Of a stretch of DNA of 64,000 nucleotides, positions 62,881 to 64,000 are shown piece after piece. The position numbers and the translations under genes are program-made. Origin of the DNA: CATQHP01 sp965214915. GTDB lineage: Bacteria; Acidobacteriota; Terriglobia; Bryobacterales; UBA6623. The notes beneath the pieces were generated by a model that was not told the DNA's origin, ran no database searches, and saw nothing but the letters and a program-made list of their open reading frames with translations. The stretch spans positions 1,178,001 to 1,242,000 of the forward strand of contig CBDCCP010000002.1 of assembly GCA_965214915.1 (NCBI GenBank), given 5' to 3'. Positions within the stretch are counted from its first letter, which is position 1. The number at the start of each line of letters is the position of its first letter.

Positions 62881-63801
62881 TCAGGCCGATGCGGCCGCCT
62901 TGCGAGCGAAAAGTCCACTGCCGTTCGGGCCGTTCCACCAACTGCGGAACCACACCTTGAAAGCGACGGTCTGCTCGCGCCGGATGAGCGACAAGGGAAC
63001 GGCGAACGACGCCTTGCCCAGCCCGCGGCATTCGGCGATCAACTTGAAGCCCCACGGGATCGGCAGTTTCTTGACCTGCTCCATGACGTCTTCGACGGAG
63101 GAGGCGAGCTCGCCGAATCGCTCGGCGTCGCCGGCGGCGTACGCGTCCAGCGCGCCGGCAATCAACTCCGGCAACACGGCGGCGATTCCGGAAATAATTC
63201 CGTCGCAGCAACCGGCCTGCAGCGCGCGGACAAGCATGTCGCCCCGGCCGACGAACCGGGCGGCGCCGCGACCGGTGACGCTGACGCGGTTGAGCATCTC
63301 CAGCGACCCGCTGCTGTCGCGCACCCCGATCAGATTGGGTATCTCGCAGCACAATCCCGCGGCCGTGCCGGGTGCTATCGGCGTCGCATGGCGGGGGACA
63401 TTCGACAGAATCAGCGGCCCTTCGATCTTGCAGGCAACTGCGTCATAGAAGGCGCGGACATCCGATTGCCCGTAGCGGTAGTAGGAAGGCGGCGGCAAAA
63501 GAACGGCGTCCGCGCCCATCTCGAACGCTTCCGCGCCCAACCGAATCGCCTGCGCGGCGGCCGGCGAGCCGATGCCGCAGATGAGCCGGCCGTCTCCCGC
63601 CGCCTTGCGCGAGAGCATGAACATCTCAAGCCGTTCGTCGGAGCTCATCCCGATGTACTCGCCCTCGGCCGCGCCCACACAGAGCCCTTTCGCTCCTTTT
63701 TCCAGGGCAAAAGCCGCGCTGCGGTAAAATGCGCGAAAGTCGATGCAGCCCTCCTCGTCTCTTGGCGTAACAAGCGAGGCAATGGGCTGCGCGTCCGGCA
63801 T
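62881..63801 (-). CDS. DapA-family protein lacking the canonical catalytic residues
   Basis: A 306-residue protein from MPDAQPIASLVTPRDEEGCI. The DHDPS/NAL fold is evident: a GAAEGEYIGMSSDERLEMF start, GADAVLLPPPSYYRYGQSDV, GPLILSNVPRHATPI and IPNLIGVRDSSGSLEML. The Schiff-base lysine is replaced by Arg161, the usual catalytic tyrosine position reads Ser133, and the first threonine pair reads Ala-Ala (44-45). The fold is therefore kept, but classic aldolase or lyase chemistry is unlikely. It could be a regulatory or substrate-binding homolog. It lies 156 bp upstream of the TIM-barrel-like gene on the same strand. Confidence 0.85.
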   Translation of the reverse strand: MPDAQPIASLVTPRDEEGCIDFRAFYRSAAFALEKGAKGLCVGAAEGEYIGMSSDERLEMFMLSRKAAGDGRLICGIGSPAAAQAIRLGAEAFEMGADAVLLPPPSYYRYGQSDVRAFYDAVACKIEGPLILSNVPRHATPIAPGTAAGLCCEIPNLIGVRDSSGSLEMLNRVSVTGRGAARFVGRGDMLVRALQAGCCDGIISGIAAVLPELIAGALDAYAAGDAERFGELASSVEDVMEQVKKLPIPWGFKLIAECRGLGKASFAVPLSLIRREQTVAFKVWFRSWWNGPNGSGLFARKAAASA

Positions 63802-63814
63802 GGGGGTCGAAAGA

Positions 63815-64000
63815 GATGATCGAAACGCTTGAGAAGTTTTTGGCGCGTCCGGCGGCGGATGTCGGCAATAGCAGACAAACCGCGGCCCGCCGCCTGCGCA
63901 AAGTTGTAATCCATTCTTCACATTGCTGTCAAGGGACATTGCGATTTCTTGCCAAACCTTTCGGGACAGCCCGCGCGCTCGTTTTGGCCGCCGCCGCGCT
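63815..64000 (+). CDS. Possible start of a gene running off the right edge
   Basis: An open frame starts at an ATG preceded by AAAGAG and continues for about 62 codons to the window edge: MIETLEKFLARPAADVGNSR at the start and FGTARALVLAAAA at the end. It is divergent from the DapA-family gene. A later start (TTG at about 63938) would give a signal-peptide-like sequence. Too short to assign. Confidence 0.25.

Overview
The window looks like a chromosome segment of a high-GC member of the Acidobacteriota, probably close to Bryobacterales/Solibacterales. The grounds are family content rather than a marker phylogeny: DUF1501 and PSCyt1/DUF1549/DUF1553 proteins, formylglycine sulfatases, DUF1080 and Gfo/Idh/MocA proteins, many Tat-exported enzymes, a CcmC/CcmD pair, and a MutL of the endonuclease-competent type. 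Planctomycetes and Verrucomicrobia share several of these families, so the assignment is an inference.

Region 1 (1-31.7 kb) is a catabolic chromosomal section. It holds the start of a PhoH-like gene running off the left edge, an exported Gfo/Idh/MocA protein, three sulfatases, a cytochrome c/helix-hairpin-helix protein, two divergent PQQ-type beta-propellers, a nucleoside phosphorylase, a fatty-acid hydroxylase-type membrane enzyme, an NSS transporter with an ornithine cyclodeaminase-like enzyme, a YHYH protein, an FAH-family enzyme, a two-domain VOC protein, an SSS symporter beside a DUF1080 protein, a SYLF protein, two DUF1501 proteins with a DUF1549/DUF1553 cytochrome, a HAD enzyme, mutL, an L-fuconate dehydratase-like enzyme and a frameshifted CoA transferase. 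Most act at or outside the cytoplasmic membrane. Together they suggest uptake and breakdown of sulfated or deoxy sugars.

Region 2 (about 31.8-50.6 kb) is an accessory island. In order it has small ORFs; two overlapping ATPase genes behind a 39-bp near-perfect palindrome; a decayed copy of a coiled-coil/2TM gene pair; a zinc-TPR-zinc protein; a small DNA-binding-like protein; the intact coiled-coil/2TM pair; a long hairpin; a tRNA-like element and a class II tRNA with a UAU anticodon; a DUF5343 gene; an Eco57I-type methyltransferase; a frameshifted Fic gene; a PLD-SNF2 helicase; and a HigB/HigA module preceded by a broken second higB. The methyltransferase and PLD-helicase are the best candidate for an uncommon defence system. 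The ATPase pair and the SLATT-like 2TM/coiled-coil pair are further conflict-system candidates.

Region 3 (50.8-64 kb) returns to core-like content: a fused TRAP permease, a DinB protein, a NIPSNAP protein, a quinone oxidoreductase-like enzyme, CcmC and a short CcmD, a beta-propeller lipoprotein, tRNA-Leu(UAA), exported MsrA and MsrB, tRNA-Ala(GGC), FumC, and a cluster of a Gfo/Idh/MocA protein, a TIM-barrel-like secreted protein and a DapA-family protein that lacks the usual catalytic residues.

Several genes are visibly broken: an antitoxin with an early stop codon, a CoA transferase with one extra CG unit, a Fic gene missing one base, a decayed higB, and an ATPase whose conserved N-terminus lies upstream of any normal start codon. 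Some of these could be assembly errors, so raw reads should be checked first.
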